A DNA stretch of 64,000 bases from Dipteris shenzhenensis (lineage: Eukaryota; Polypodiophyta; Polypodiopsida; Gleicheniales), in assembly GCA_047967505.1 (NCBI GenBank), contig CM106538.1; one strand, given 5' to 3'. Both the position numbers and the translations under genes were made by a program. Of this stretch, positions 1-10,720 are shown in pieces. The notes below the pieces were generated by a model, which saw only the letters and a list, made by a program, of their open reading frames with translations, made no database searches and was not told where the DNA came from. Position 1 is the first letter of the stretch. The number at the start of each line of letters is the position of its first letter.

Positions 1-97
1 CTAATAGAGGATAAGGAAAGATAAGGGTGATGAAGCACTCACATTGTGTGCTTGTTCTCTCTCTCGCTCTAGCTCGTGCATCCTATGTACCCCTTCA
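1..97 (+). repeat. 5' LTR of outer copia element, right part only
   Basis: Matches 7611-7713 and 7801-7894, including the GGATAAGGAAAGATAAGG block and the TGCTCTAGCTCGTGCATCCT block (here with small differences). The LTR ends in CCTTCA at 97 and a primer-binding-site-like sequence follows. Confidence 0.75.
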
Positions 98-99
98 AC

Positions 100-111
100 T
101 GGTATTAGAAC
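100..111 (+). other. Primer-binding site of outer copia element (degenerate)
   Basis: TGGTATTAGAAC starts two bases after the LTR end. It differs by two transitions from TGGTATCAGAGC, the usual plant copia site complementary to initiator methionine tRNA. Confidence 0.6.
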
Positions 112-769
112 TCGTGGTCAGTTAGGGACCAAGAGAGCATGGAGCTAACTGTGTGATTCAGAAGTTGAGGCAAATTGAGTAGGACTTAATTCAAGGTGAC
201 TTGTAGCAAAGGCCATAGGAGGCTGTTTAGAGCAGCCTGCTTAAGAAGTGAAGGTACAGCAAAGGAGGAAGCCTAGATAGATTCCTCGACCATTCACATC
301 GTTGAAGTAACAATCTCAAAAAATTTTGAAGTCACATTCACAGCGAGAAAGATATAGAATTCATTGTAGAGCCCATTCTATTCATTCTATGAGGGTCTTG
401 TGGAAGTCATGCAAGAAATGACAGCTTGACAACCCTTCATTGTTTTGGGCATAACTTTTACTTACGACATTGGATTTGGGTGTTCTAGTGCTCAAATTGA
501 ATAGTACATCAAGCTCTATGCATCCAAGTAGTTATAGTTGGCATTCTATAATGTTTAAAGATCTCTATTTCATGCACTACAGCGTTGATCTGTTTTGGGA
601 CAGCAAGTCAAAATCTGCTCATTTCACATGCATTTCTAATCCATTCGAAGTGTAGTCCTAATCCATTTGAAGTGCTTAGCGGTGGCTTCCTTTGAATCTC
701 ATTCAATAAGCAATCAGCTGATGGAGTGCTAATTTCACTTACATATTAGACTATAAGCTTTTGGAAGGT
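112..769 (+). other. Leader and unrecognised internal sequence of outer copia element
   Basis: No convincing coding sequence. A 61-codon open stretch at 470-655 starts with TTG and shows no known motif. By position this should be leader and gag region of the outer element, now unrecognisable. Confidence 0.4.
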
Positions 770-774
770 GTATG
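770..774. repeat. Target-site duplication, left copy
   Basis: GTATG immediately before the 5' LTR of the inner copia element; the same five bases follow the 3' LTR at 6195-6199. Confidence 0.85.
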
Positions 775-1499
775 TGTTAGATATCAATGCTCCACTCTCG
801 TGTAACTACGCGGGAACCAGCTAACTCTACTTGTAAGCCCCCCATATGAGGAGAAGGCATTTGAGTAGCTCGGTTATCCGGTAGGTCCTGGTTTAGACAC
901 TAGATGGGGGCCATGTGTGGCCTGATGGCCGAACGGCTTCAGATAGAGTTGGCACACTGCCAACTAGGCTACATGCAAGTACGGGAAGGCATCCCATGAC
1001 TGACCGCGCTGAGGGTAGATGGAGCATTTCTCGAGGCAGCCCACTCTTGGGTTGCGGGGCCCATTCGGAACCTCAAATGCCCGGATTGGGCCGAATGGAG
1101 ACCATAGGTTAGTTGCTCTATTTTGCACACCGGTTCTGTCATGTTGTCGGTGGCCTATTTTGGGACCAACCCCCAGTCGGCCGTTCTGGGCAGATAGGGT
1201 CGGTCACCCAATTGGCTCTAATCGACTACTTGTGGTGACTATATAAGAGCAAGCCCGTGAAGCCCATTTCATCATTGGCTACAGCAACCTTGATTCCTTA
1301 GCATCCAGCCTCCGTCTTCTATTGTTTCCAGCTCACCATCAAAGCTTCTTTCACAGGAGTGCATGGCTGGGAGGCAACGCCATCTATTATATCAGTTTTA
1401 CAGTAATCAAAATTTTGATTCTCCATACTATCTATTTTTCTCTCTTGCGTATGAGATCCTATTATCTATTGAGCACAGACGTTGTATTGTTTTCTTACA
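775..1499 (+). repeat. 5' LTR of inner copia element
   Basis: Begins TGTTAGATATCAATGC and ends TTTTCTTACA, directly before the primer-binding site. It aligns along its whole length with 5464-6194 (731 bp) and holds a TATA box at 1240-1247. Confidence 0.93.
1240..1247 (+). promoter_or_regulatory. TATA box of inner copia 5' LTR
   Basis: TATATAAG, 32-35 bp downstream of an ACCCAATTGG (CAAT-like) sequence. The same arrangement is conserved in the 3' LTR at 5935-5942, supporting a promoter role. Transcription would start a few tens of bases downstream within the LTR. Confidence 0.65.
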
Positions 1500-1511
1500 T
1501 GGTATCAGAGC
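1500..1511 (+). other. Primer-binding site (initiator Met tRNA) of inner copia element
   Basis: TGGTATCAGAGC directly abuts the 5' LTR end; this is the standard plant copia minus-strand primer site. Confidence 0.9.
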
Positions 1512-1569
1512 CTGGACTCTAGTAAGAAGATTTGGTAGTGTGTTTCTGTTTGTGAGCAGATTGTGAGAG

Positions 1570-2362
1570 ATGGCCCAGCCCGCAAGACTGCGAATCCCAC
1601 CGTTCGGCAAAAGTGAAAAGTTGGACGGCTCTAACTATCCACTTTGGAAGTTCAAGATGAAGACCATCCTAAGCGCATACGAGCTTTGGGACACTGCTAC
1701 TGGGCTAGACATGAAGCTGGTCCGAGACCGACCAATGCAGCACAACAGATGGTACCAACTGCGAATGAGATTCTCGCGTGGATAAGAAGAAATGCAGATG
1801 CACTGTGTTCTATTGTCTGCAGTGCAAGTGATTCCCTCATGGCATTAATTCAACATGTCACCACAACGGAAGAGGCATGGACGGACTTGAAAAATTAGTA
1901 CGAGACCACGAATAGACTCAACTCGAGAATGAGAAACTGTCTGAGTCTGAAATGACAGAGAAGTTCATCACCAGGGTGAAGAATCTGCACGATCAGATGA
2001 CTGCGATTGGCATCACCATCACCAGCGAGAATCTAGCACGAAGGTGCATATGGATTCTCCCACCAAAGTACAATGGTCTTGTTACGGTGCTGAATACGCA
2101 GAACAAAAATCTGCCCCTCAACTTTGAGGATTTCAGCGCAATGCTTCTGGAGGAGGAGATGTGTCAAAAGACAAGGACTAGAGAAGATTCGGCTTTCTAC
2201 GCTAGATCAAAGAAAGGTAAGGGTAAGGACTCTGGTAACCCATCTTCTTCTGATGATAAAAAGAGAAAGAAGAAGATCAAGTGCTTCTATTGTAACAAGG
2301 TAGGGCACGGCACAAGTAGAATGAGTGCTGAAAGAAGATTGCAGATGAGAAGAACGGAGTAA
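1570..2362 (+). pseudogene. Copia gag, broken
   Basis: Starts at the ATG at 1570. The first ~45 codons show the copia gag opening (KLDGSNYPLWKFKMKTIL). The frame then shifts near 1720-1740, a TAG at 1896-1898 interrupts an LKN-YETTNRL stretch, and the second half runs to 2362 with the FITRVKNLHDQM helix and a basic linker. The zinc knuckle begins CFYCNKVGHG near 2282, but its fourth ligand position reads Met instead of Cys, so nucleic-acid binding is probably lost. Family: UBN2-type copia gag. Confidence 0.85.
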
Positions 2363-2435
2363 AGAAAGAGTCCAGCAACAGCGCGCAGGCAGTACCAGTA
2401 GAGATGTTTATAGCAATTGAGGAGATTTTCATGGA

Positions 2436-5400
2436 GGCAGTTCATGTACTTGTGAATGAACCGTGGATTATTGATAGTGGTGCATCACGCCACATGACCA
2501 GTCGGAAGGATTGGTATACCTCTCTATAGCCTATAGGGAATGACATCCTGTCAGCAATGATGCAAAATGTCCAGCAAAAGGAAAAGGTACGATTGCTCTC
2601 AAGTCAAATGGAGTTGTAAAGCAATTGTCCAATGTTCTTTATGTGCCAGATATCAAGAGGAACTTGTTGTCCATTTCTACGATCATGGATCAGGACCTCA
2701 AAGTTCACTTCGATAAGAATGGCACACAGATTTTGGATCTTCAAGGGAAGGTCATTGGTAAAGGTACACAGTGCAACATCTATGAACTCTCAGCTTTCAG
2801 TGCTCGAGCGGATGTGAAGAACACTAAGCTGTGGCATGAGAGGTTTGGTCATCTAAACCTTAGTTCTTTAAAGGAGATGCATAAAAGTGGAATGATTGCA
2901 GATCTACTAGAAATTGCAGATCTGCCCGATGTATGTGAAGCTTGCATGATGGGCAAGCAGCATCGGCAACCCTTTCCTAAAGAGGCTAGCAGGGCAAAGG
3001 CTCCTCACACGGACCTCTGCGGAAAGATGGAGATAGAAGCTTTGGGTGGTTCCTACTACTTCATGATACTGCTCGACAACTACATTAGAAGGATATGGAT
3101 ATACTTCCTGAAGACTAAAGATGAGGCTTTTAGTAAGTTCAAGGAATGGCATGTAATGGTCGAGAAAGAATCGGGGAGGAAGGTGAAGAAGTTGAGATCA
3201 GACAGAGATGGAGAGTTCACATCAAATGAATTCGAAAGTTACTGCAAAAGTCACGGGGTCAAGAGGCAGAAACCCCCGCCACATACATCACAGCAAAATG
3301 GAGTAGCAGAATGCAAGATGCATGTCATCTGTGAAATGGCCAGGAGTATGATGAAAGGGAAAGATTTGCCAAAGACTTTCTGGGCTGAAGCATGTAACAT
3401 TGCAGTTTACATTCTAAATCGTAGCGACACAAAGGCTGTGAACGGGATGACTCCACAGCAAGCCTTTTCTGGTAAGAAACCTTCAGCTACACATTTTAGA
3501 GTTTTTGGATGTGACTGTTTTGTGCATGTCCCTGATGCTAACAGAACCAAATGGGAACCGAAGAGCCAGAAGTGTATTTTCTTGGGCTATAGTGAAGAGG
3601 CGAAGGGTTACCGTCTCTATAACCCTATTACCAAGAAGGTAATTGTAAGTTGTGATGTGGTCTTCTCAAAACAGCCGCATCAACTGGAGAAGGATGCTTC
3701 CTTCACAAACAACCAGGACCAGGATATCCATCCAGTACAACCACCAACAGCAGACTAAACTCCCCCAATGGTGCTTGGGAGGATTCAAGATAAAGAAGAG
3801 GAAGAAGAGCCTGCAAAACCACAACGGCAACGGCCATTCCCGAAGTGGGTAAAGTAGCTTTTGGATGGCAGAGAACTGAGTCCAACCATTGAGGAGGAAC
3901 CATTCGAACACTGTCGGTCCAAGAGATTAGAGGAGCAAAGAAGGGCACAGGAACACTTGGTCAACTATGCTTTGATGATAGAGGTGATCCGTGTTGAAGA
4001 ACCCAAGTGTCTTGAAGAGGCACAGGGTGATGATAGGTGGATGGAGGCTATGCAGTCAGAGTATGGCTCCATAATGAAGAACAACACTTGGGACCTTGTG
4101 GATCGACCACCAAAATGCAAGGTAATCGGCACCAAGTGGGTGTACAAGACCAAGTACAAGTCCGACGGCACGTTGGATAAGTACAAGGCTCTGCTCATGG
4201 CAAAAGGATTTGCATAGGTACATGATTTTGATTATCAGGATACTTTTGTTCCCACAGCTCGACTAACCACAATTTGCAGTGTTTTGGCTTTAGCTGCCCA
4301 GGGAAGTTGGCCCATGTTTCAGATGGATGTAAAATCCACCTTTCTGAATGGAGATCTCGAGGAGGAGGTATACATGGAACAACCACCAGGTTTTGAGATC
4401 CCCGATTCAGAAGGTAAAGTCTGTAAACTGAAGAAGGCACTTTACGGGCTAAAACAGGCCCCACAAGCGTGGTACCAATGAATTGATGCCTACTTTCTGC
4501 AAAACGGGTTCAGGAGGAGCCCATCTGATGCAAATTTATATATCTTCAGAGAAGGAGGTAGGTGTATGATCATGGTCCTTTATGTGGATGACCTTGTCAT
4601 AACAGGGAACCATGAAGAGAAGATCTCACAGACAAAGCATTTGCTAGGAAGAGAGTTTGAAATGATAGACCTCGATGATGCATTTCTGTTTGGGGATTGA
4701 AGTTTGACAAGAGTCGAAACAGATCTTCATTTCACAGCTGAAGTATGCTGGAGAGATACTGAAGGCATTTGGCATGGCTGAGTGCAAGACAGTTGGTACC
4801 CCCATGGAGGTTGACGTGAAGCTCTCAAATGAGGATTCATCACCACTGGTGGACGAAGCGAAGTATAGAAGTCTTGTGGGTAGCTTGATTTACTTGTGCA
4901 ACACGCAGTCGGACATCAGTAAGGCACACTTGATTATGGCCTCACCTATACCAAGGGCGACATCTTGACCGGATTCTGTGACTCAGATTGGGCAAGAGAC
5001 GTGGATAGCAGGAGATCAGTGACAGGTTACTGTTTCTCACTTGGATCTGGAGCTGTGTCATGGGTCAGCAAGAAGCAACCCATAGTTGCTCTTTCTTCTA
5101 CTGAGGCCGAGCACAAATCAGCATGCTTTGCTTCTTGCAAGGCAGTGTGGTTGAGGAGGACTTTAGGGACATGGGTGCAATGCAGAACAAGCCTATGCAG
5201 TTATCATGTGACAATCAGAGTTGCATGGCGATCGCAAAGAACCCTGTCTTCCGTGCTCGCACAAAACACATTGAGATTAAATATCACTTTGTACGCGGCT
5301 CATCATGGATGGAGAGGTCGACTTGGTGTACTGTCCAACTACAGAGAATGTTGCGGACATCTTCACGAAGGCTCTTGGAAGAGACTTGCTAGAGAGGCAT

Positions 5401-5453
5401 CTTCATCGACTTGGCATTGGACCAAAAAAGTAAGTTCACTTGCGGGTGGACAT
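2436..5453 (+). pseudogene. Copia pol (protease, integrase, RT, RNase H), broken
   Basis: Protease: IIDSGASRHMT at about 2466-2500, followed by TAG at 2527-2529. Integrase: open from 2625 to 3758, with the HHCC zinc region (WHERFGHLN ... CEACMMGKQ), the core Asp in HTDLCGKM, the second Asp in SDRDGEF, and the Glu in QQNGVAECK. RT: 3861-4481 and onward, with KWVYKTKYKSDG, PTARLTTI, QMDVKSTFLNG (normally KTAFLNG), LYGLKQAPQAWYQ, and the catalytic YVDD at 4581-4592. RNase H: GFCDSDWARDVDSRRSVTG and VALSSTEAEH, about 4965-5115. Stops at 4215-4217 (TAG) and 4479-4481 (TGA) sit where QVHDF and RIDAYF normally continue. Catalytic residues remain readable but the ORF cannot be translated whole. Confidence 0.9.
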
Positions 5454-5454
5454 T

Positions 5455-5463
5455 GAGGGGGGG
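5455..5463 (+). other. Polypurine tract of inner copia element
   Basis: GAGGGGGGG lies directly against the first base of the 3' LTR, the position used to prime plus-strand DNA synthesis. Confidence 0.8.
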
Positions 5464-6194
5464 TGCTAGATATCAATGCTCCACTCTCGTGTAACTACAC
5501 AGGAACCAGCTAACTCTACTTGTAAGCCCCCCATATGAGGAGAAGGCATTTGAGTAACTTGGTTATCCGGTAGGTCCTGATTTGGACACCAGATGGGGGC
5601 CATGTGTGGCCTGATGGCTGGATGGCTTTAGATAGAGTTGGCACACCGCCAACTAGGCTACATGCAAGTGCGAGAAGGCATCCCATGACAAACCGCACTG
5701 AGGGTAGACGGAGCATTTCCCGAGGTAGCCCACTCTTGGGTTGCAAGGCCCGTTTGGAGCCTCAGATGATCTCGGATGGCTTTGGGCTGAATAATGCCAT
5801 CGGTTAGTTGCTCTATTTTGTGCATCGGTTCTATCGTGTGGTCGGTGGCCTATTTTGGGAGTGACCCCCAGTCGACCATTCTGGGCGGACTGAGTCGGTC
5901 ACCCAATTGGCTCTAACCAACTACTTGTGGTGGCTATATAAGAGCAAGCCTGTGAAGCCCATTTCATCACTGGCTACAACAACCTTGATTCTTTAGCATC
6001 TAGCCTCCGTCTTCTACTGTTTCCAGCTCACCATCGAAGCTTCTTTCACTGGAGCACATGGCTGGGAGGCAGCACCATCTATTGTATCAATTTTATAGTA
6101 ATCAAAATTTTGATTCTCCATACTATCTGTTTTTCTCTCTTGCATACGAGATCCTATTATCTGTTGAACACAAACGTTGTATTGTTTTCTTACA
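5464..6194 (+). repeat. 3' LTR of inner copia element
   Basis: Begins TGCTAGATATCAATGC and ends TTTTCTTACA; collinear with 775-1499. A short stretch around 5765-5800 differs by more than single bases. The GTATG target duplication follows. Confidence 0.93.
5935..5942 (+). promoter_or_regulatory. TATA box of inner copia 3' LTR
   Basis: TATATAAG at the position equivalent to 1240-1247. In a 3' LTR it could drive readout into the flanking outer element. Confidence 0.55.
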
Positions 6195-6199
6195 GTATG
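6195..6199. repeat. Target-site duplication, right copy
   Basis: GTATG, identical to 770-774. It marks the point where the outer element resumes. Confidence 0.85.
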
Positions 6200-7487
6200 C
6201 AAAGCACAACATTTGCAGGGCATGCCCAATATGCTTTGAGGTGTTCTTGGCACTGTTTTGAATGCAACAATGGATGTATTTTAGAAATCTTGTGGATGCA
6301 AAATTGAAGGCAAAGGGACACACCATCGTGTCTCACTTTGAGGCATTTTACTTGTTTGATGCATATGGCTATGGCTAGTGTTTATGCTCGAGGATCAATC
6401 ATTGTCTTTGATTTGCAACATTGGTTGGCCTTGCTTTGTGGCTTTGGATTGTGGACATTTTGCAGGTCTACATGTAGAAAATCCTACCCAAAATAGCGTT
6501 GCTAAGAACATGAATCAACCCATACAAGAAAGGAATCGATGCATACTTTCTAATGCAAGTCTTCCACATGGATTTTGGGCTGAAGTTATTAAGTTTTTAT
6601 ATTCTTGGCATGAGGATTGTTAGGGAAAGACGCAAAGAAATTCTCTATCTATCTCAAAAGGAGTACATTGTTAAGGTACTTGAGAGGGGAAATCCCATAA
6701 GTACCTCGTTGCCTCCATATGTGAAACTCAGCCAAGAGGACAACCCCAAGATAGATGAGCAAAGGGATGAAATGGAAAAGACACCTTATATATATACTAT
6801 GGTAGCTAAACGTCCAGACATTTCTTTTGCACTGGGAGTGGTTAGAAGGTTTATGGCAAACCCTGGCAAGAAGCATTGGGAGGCAGTGAAGTGTATCTTG
6901 GGATACTTGAATGGTACAAGGGATATGTGCATTTGATTTAGGAGGAAATATACTTTTGTTCTTAGTTATGCAAATGCAGATTTTGCAGGGAATGTAAACT
7001 CCAAGAAGTCTACGACGGAATATGTTTTCACATTCACTTGAGGTGCAGTTTCATGGATTTCTCCTGTCTAGGAATGCACATTGTTGTCTACCCACTGAGG
7101 TAGAGTATGTTGTAGCCACTGAGGTAGAGTATGTTGTAGCCACTAAGGCATGCACAATGTTGTCTACCACTAAGGCAGAGTATGTTGCAGCCACCACTGA
7201 GGCATGCAAGGAAGCTATATAGCTTAGTGGGAGATCTAGGCATTGCAAGAGAGGTTCCAGTTTTGCATAGTGATAGTCAGAGTGCCATCCAGTTGGCATG
7301 GAATCCTGTTTTTCATGCAAAGACGAAGCACATTGAGGTGAAGTATCACTTCATCAAGGAAGTGCTTGAGGACAAGCGCATTCAACTTGTTAAGGTTCAC
7401 ATAGATGACTAACCTGCAAATCTTCTTACAAAGAGCTTATCCTCCAAGTGGTTTGCACATTGCAGACTATTGATGGGTATCGAGTAG
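6200..7487 (+). pseudogene. Pol remnant of outer copia element (integrase end, RT end, RNase H)
   Basis: 6480-6590 encodes an integrase C-terminal fragment (NSVAKNMNQPIQERNRC, then SNASLPHGFWAE), where AERMNRTIQER is usual. It then passes straight to the end of RT: YLSQKEYIVKVLERG, YIYTMVAKRPDISFALGVV, and WEAVKCILGYLNGTRD at about 6640-6930. Catalytic YVDD and most of RT are absent, so a deletion joined the two parts. RNase H follows: YANADFAG, then LHSDSQSAIQLAWNPVFHAKTKHIEVKYHF, spread over frames at 6960-7400, with stops. The C-terminal PANLLTKSL tail is visible near 7410-7440. Confidence 0.8.
7093..7207 (+). repeat. Short in-frame tandem duplication inside RNase H remnant
   Basis: A 24-bp unit reading about ATEVEYVV is repeated at 7093 and 7117, with two looser copies after it. 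It corresponds to the conserved STTEAEYVA region of copia RNase H, now present about four times. Confidence 0.7.
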
Positions 7488-7530
7488 CATGTACATTGGT
7501 CGTTCTCCCTTAAAGGTGCATTGGACTCTA

Positions 7531-7539
7531 AGTGGGAGG
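7531..7539 (+). other. Polypurine tract of outer copia element
   Basis: AGTGGGAGG, one base before the 3' LTR start (TGTTGGGGTAAAGGCC). Confidence 0.65.
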
Positions 7540-7540
7540 T

Positions 7541-7713
7541 TGTTGGGGTAAAGGCCAATGTCCTAGCATGTACCCCGTGTACAATTATACACATGTTATG
7601 TACCATTCATATATAATAGAGGATAAGGAAAGATAAGGATGATGAAGCAACCTCAAACATTGTGTGCTCATTCTCTCTCTTGCTCTAGCTCGTGCATCCT
7701 ATGTGTCCCTTCA
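7541..7713 (+). repeat. 3' LTR of outer copia element
   Basis: A 173-bp LTR beginning TGTTGGGGTAAAGGCC and ending CCCTTCA. It matches 1-97 and the next copy at 7718-7894. Confidence 0.8.
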
Positions 7714-7717
7714 ATGT

Positions 7718-7894
7718 TGTTGAGGTAAAAGCCAGTGGCCTGGCATGTATCTCATGTACAATTATACACATGTTATTACACATGTTATGTACCATTCATA
7801 TATAATAGAGGATAAGGAAAGATAAGGGTGATGAAGCACTTGTGTGCTCGCTCGCTCTCTTGCTCTAGCTTGTGCATCCTCTATGCCCCTTTAG
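7718..7894 (+). repeat. Second LTR copy of the same copia family (tandem or solo LTR)
   Basis: Begins TGTTGAGGTAAAAGCC and follows the previous LTR after four bases. It shares the whole LTR, with one extra ACATGTTATT-type duplication near 7765-7785. It may be a solo LTR or the left LTR of a lost tandem element. Confidence 0.75.
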
Positions 7895-7899
7895 AGGGT

Positions 7900-10720
7900 T
7901 GTCCATCATAATATTGCTTGTAGCACCTTACGGGATGTAAGTTTCCCAATGAAGTGACCACCTATGATGCCCAAATGGGATTCATCCAATATCTCCACAA
8001 ATTCATCCTCTCGGACACAGCGGCACATTATGCTATCCTTGCCCATGTGATAGAGCTAGCCGGCTACCAATTGATAAGAAGCTACGTCCTTGATGAGTTT
8101 CTTGGCCCCCGATCCTTATTGAGTATCTTATCCTAAGGAAATCCATTGGCCAGGAAGTTTCTGATCCCCTGTGCCCATTCTAGTACTAGATCATTAAGGA
8201 ATAGTAGCCACTCCCATGGCTGTCTCTCCTATGGGGATATGGGACATGTGATCTGCCATAAAGTGCATGTGTGCCTTCCCCATAGCGATGGTGAAATCAA
8301 ACTCTAAGTGAGTGTCCCTACAAGAATCAAGCCAACTAGTCAATTGCCTATTTCAGTGCCAGGGACCTCACTTCCTCAGAGATTGCCTCGATAAAGGCAA
8401 TCAACTCTTTCCCCCACTAGCTACATCTAGCACAAACTCCCAGTTATGCACAAGCTATGGGATGGATCACCTCTTCAACGATTGCCCCATGAGGTGAGCC
8501 CCAAAGGCGCCAGACCCTAAGACCAATATTAATCTGCTAAGCATTGAAAGGGGCCAGGTTTCATCCGTACCCTTGGATGTGATCAACCATGTGTAGGGAG
8601 CTCGAAAAATAGGCCCTCAGAGATAAGGCAGCTTTGAACTGATCTAAGGGAAAGAGCTGTTCATGAGCTATCAAGATCGGACAAGGATCGGATAAGGTTA
8701 TCATCTAGAATGGGTTAGATTAGGATACCGCCATTGTATCCACTTCCACCTGGTTTGCAGGCCCATCCCCTAACCGACAAATTATTTGCCCTCTAAGTCG
8801 AATACAACCCAGAGAATTGCCTCCTTGAATGTATTTCGAGCATGTGATGAGAAGGACCTAGGCAAGCATCGAGATGAGCAAACCTCCATTAGTTGAGGCT
8901 TGTGGATGATGTCATCACACACCACAAGTTCTCGACTAATTGGGGAGCTAGGCTATATAGATTCAAGGCTCCCTTAGGATCCTTAGAACTAGAGGAAACA
9001 CCTCTAGATATAGTAGAGCCCACACCAAATCTTGGTCTACCATGGAAGGATAAGGCTCCAAAGGCCAAAATTTGCAAGACTCCTTCCACAGAGAAGCAAC
9101 CCTCACCAAGGGTCTTGGAAGACGAGGAAGAGGAGGTTGATCTATGTCAAGTTCCCAATCACTTTAAGTCATATACTATCCAAGACCTCAAGATACTCCT
9201 TGAGCAGGCCAAGTGGACTGCCGAAGAAGGTAAGCATCAAGGGGTGATAGTCTGGCTAAGGTCAAGGAAGTGGACCTTGCATCAGACATCAGAGACCCTA
9301 AGCCAGTCTTTATAGATGAGGACCACTCCCCTGAGCAAGAGGAAGCTCTAGTTACCCTTTTACAAGATTTCCAGGATTGCTTCACTTGGAAATATACCAA
9401 CATGAAGGGTGTGCCGCTCGAAGTTTGTACAACACACCATCTCCATGATGGAGGACATAAGGCCGGTGTGCAGTAGAGACCATTCCCTATAAATCCAAAG
9501 TATGCAATGATCACTTGGGAAGAAATACAAAAGTTGATCGATGTAGGATTCATATATGAGATTGAGCATATAAACTGAGTGTCCCTAATAGTTATAGTGC
9601 TTAAAAAGAATGGTTAAATTAGAGCATGCGTAGGTCTAAAAAATGTGAATGCCATGACTCACAAGGACCACTATCCACTGCCCTTTACGTGGCATGTCTT
9701 GGAGAGGGTCGCCAACAAGGATGCTTATAGCTTCCTAAATGGGTTCTTAGGATATAACCAAATGTCCATTGCACCGCAGACCAACACAAAACTGTCTTTG
9801 CCATGGAGTGGGGGTTTTATGCTTTAAAGGTGATGCTTTTTGGGCTCACTAACGCCCCTGCTACATTACAAAGGCTTATGATTATGACATTCAAGGAATA
9901 CCTGAGGGACTTCCTAGAGGTTTTGCTAGACAACTTGTGCGTTCATTCCAAATGGGATGACCATCTCACGTACTTATGACTAGTGTTTGAAAGATGCCGT
10001 CTCTACTCAATCCCTTGAAGTGCTAGTTTTGGGTTAAACATGGGGTCATCTTAGGACATGTAGTGTCCAAGAACAGGATCTCCATAGATTGTAATAAAAT
10101 TAAACTTATCTTGGAGTTACCCCCAGCCACCAATGCAAAGTGTGTACAAAGGTTTACTGGGCACACAAGCTACTATCATAGATTCATATACAATTATGTC
10201 GAGATTGCCTACCCATTTTACAAACTATCCGTCATCTTCTGTTGGACAAAAGAGTGCCATTCCTCCTATTAAACCCTCAAGCTTGTCCTGGCCTCAACCC
10301 TGATCTTGTGAGCACCTAATTAGGACTTGATCTTTCATGTCCATATCGATGCTTTGAAATTTACAATAGGGTGTGTTTTGGTGCAACCAGGCAAGTACAA
10401 CTTGGATTACTCGATATATTTTGCAAGCTGCCAACTAAATGAGGCCGAAGTAATTATACCACAATGGAGCGAGAAGGACTCGCCATGGTGTATGTGGTCA
10501 ACAAGTTCAGACATTACTTGTTGGCAAACAAGATTGTCTTCTTTGTAGGTCACCACACACTCCTTTACTTGGTCAATAAACCATTCATGTCCAAATGCAT
10601 CATGCGATGGATGCTTATCCTTTGGCAGGAGCCGATTGGTACACTGGAACTTACTAGTCATCTTGAAGGATATGTTATTTATCATGTGGGAGACAGGATC
10701 TCCTTTTCCTAGAAACTTAG
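7900..10720 (+). pseudogene. Ty3/gypsy gag-pol remnant, heavily mutated
   Basis: Two degenerate gag zinc knuckles lie near 8340-8500 (CQGPHFLRDC; CTSYGMDHLFNDC). From 8893, in shifting frames, comes the region between protease and RT (LLQDFQDCFTWKYTNMKGVPLE at 9355-9425). RT follows: AYSFLNGFLGYNQM near 9720, where the first catalytic Asp (normally FMDGYSGYNQ) reads Asn; FGLTNAPATLQRL near 9840; and LLDNL at 9922-9936, where the second Asp of the catalytic pair is Asn. RNase H: FHVHIDALKFTIGCVLVQPG at 10333-10392, then a frameshift and EREGLAMVYVVNKFRHYLLANK at about 10466-10530. No integrase was found. The same wording in the gypsy element at 22.7-30.5 kb suggests one lineage. Dead element. 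Confidence 0.8.

Larger units (their letters stand above)
775..6194 (+). mobile_element. Inner Ty1/copia LTR retrotransposon, full length but defective
   Basis: A 5.4-kb element with a 725-bp 5' LTR, iMet primer-binding site, gag, protease, integrase, RT and RNase H in copia order, a polypurine tract and a 731-bp 3' LTR. A perfect 5-bp target duplication flanks it, so both ends are exact. The coding region carries several stops and frameshifts, so it is not autonomous. The two LTRs differ at about 9 percent of positions over the first ~250 bp by hand count, mostly C/T and G/A changes, so the insertion is old. It sits inside another copia element in the same orientation. Confidence 0.93.
1..7713 (+). 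mobile_element. Outer Ty1/copia LTR retrotransposon remnant (left end off the window)
   Basis: A decayed copia element that hosts a second copia element at 775-6194. Its LTR sequence is present at 1-97 (right part of the 5' LTR) and again at 7541-7713 (3' LTR); both contain the GGATAAGGAAAGATAAGG block and end in CCTTCA or similar. Between them, outside the inner element, only a short leader (98-769) and a pol remnant (6200-7487) survive. The pol remnant jumps from an integrase fragment to the end of RT, so a large internal deletion is likely. Orientation is plus, from the order LTR, primer-binding site, pol, polypurine tract, LTR. Confidence 0.8.
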
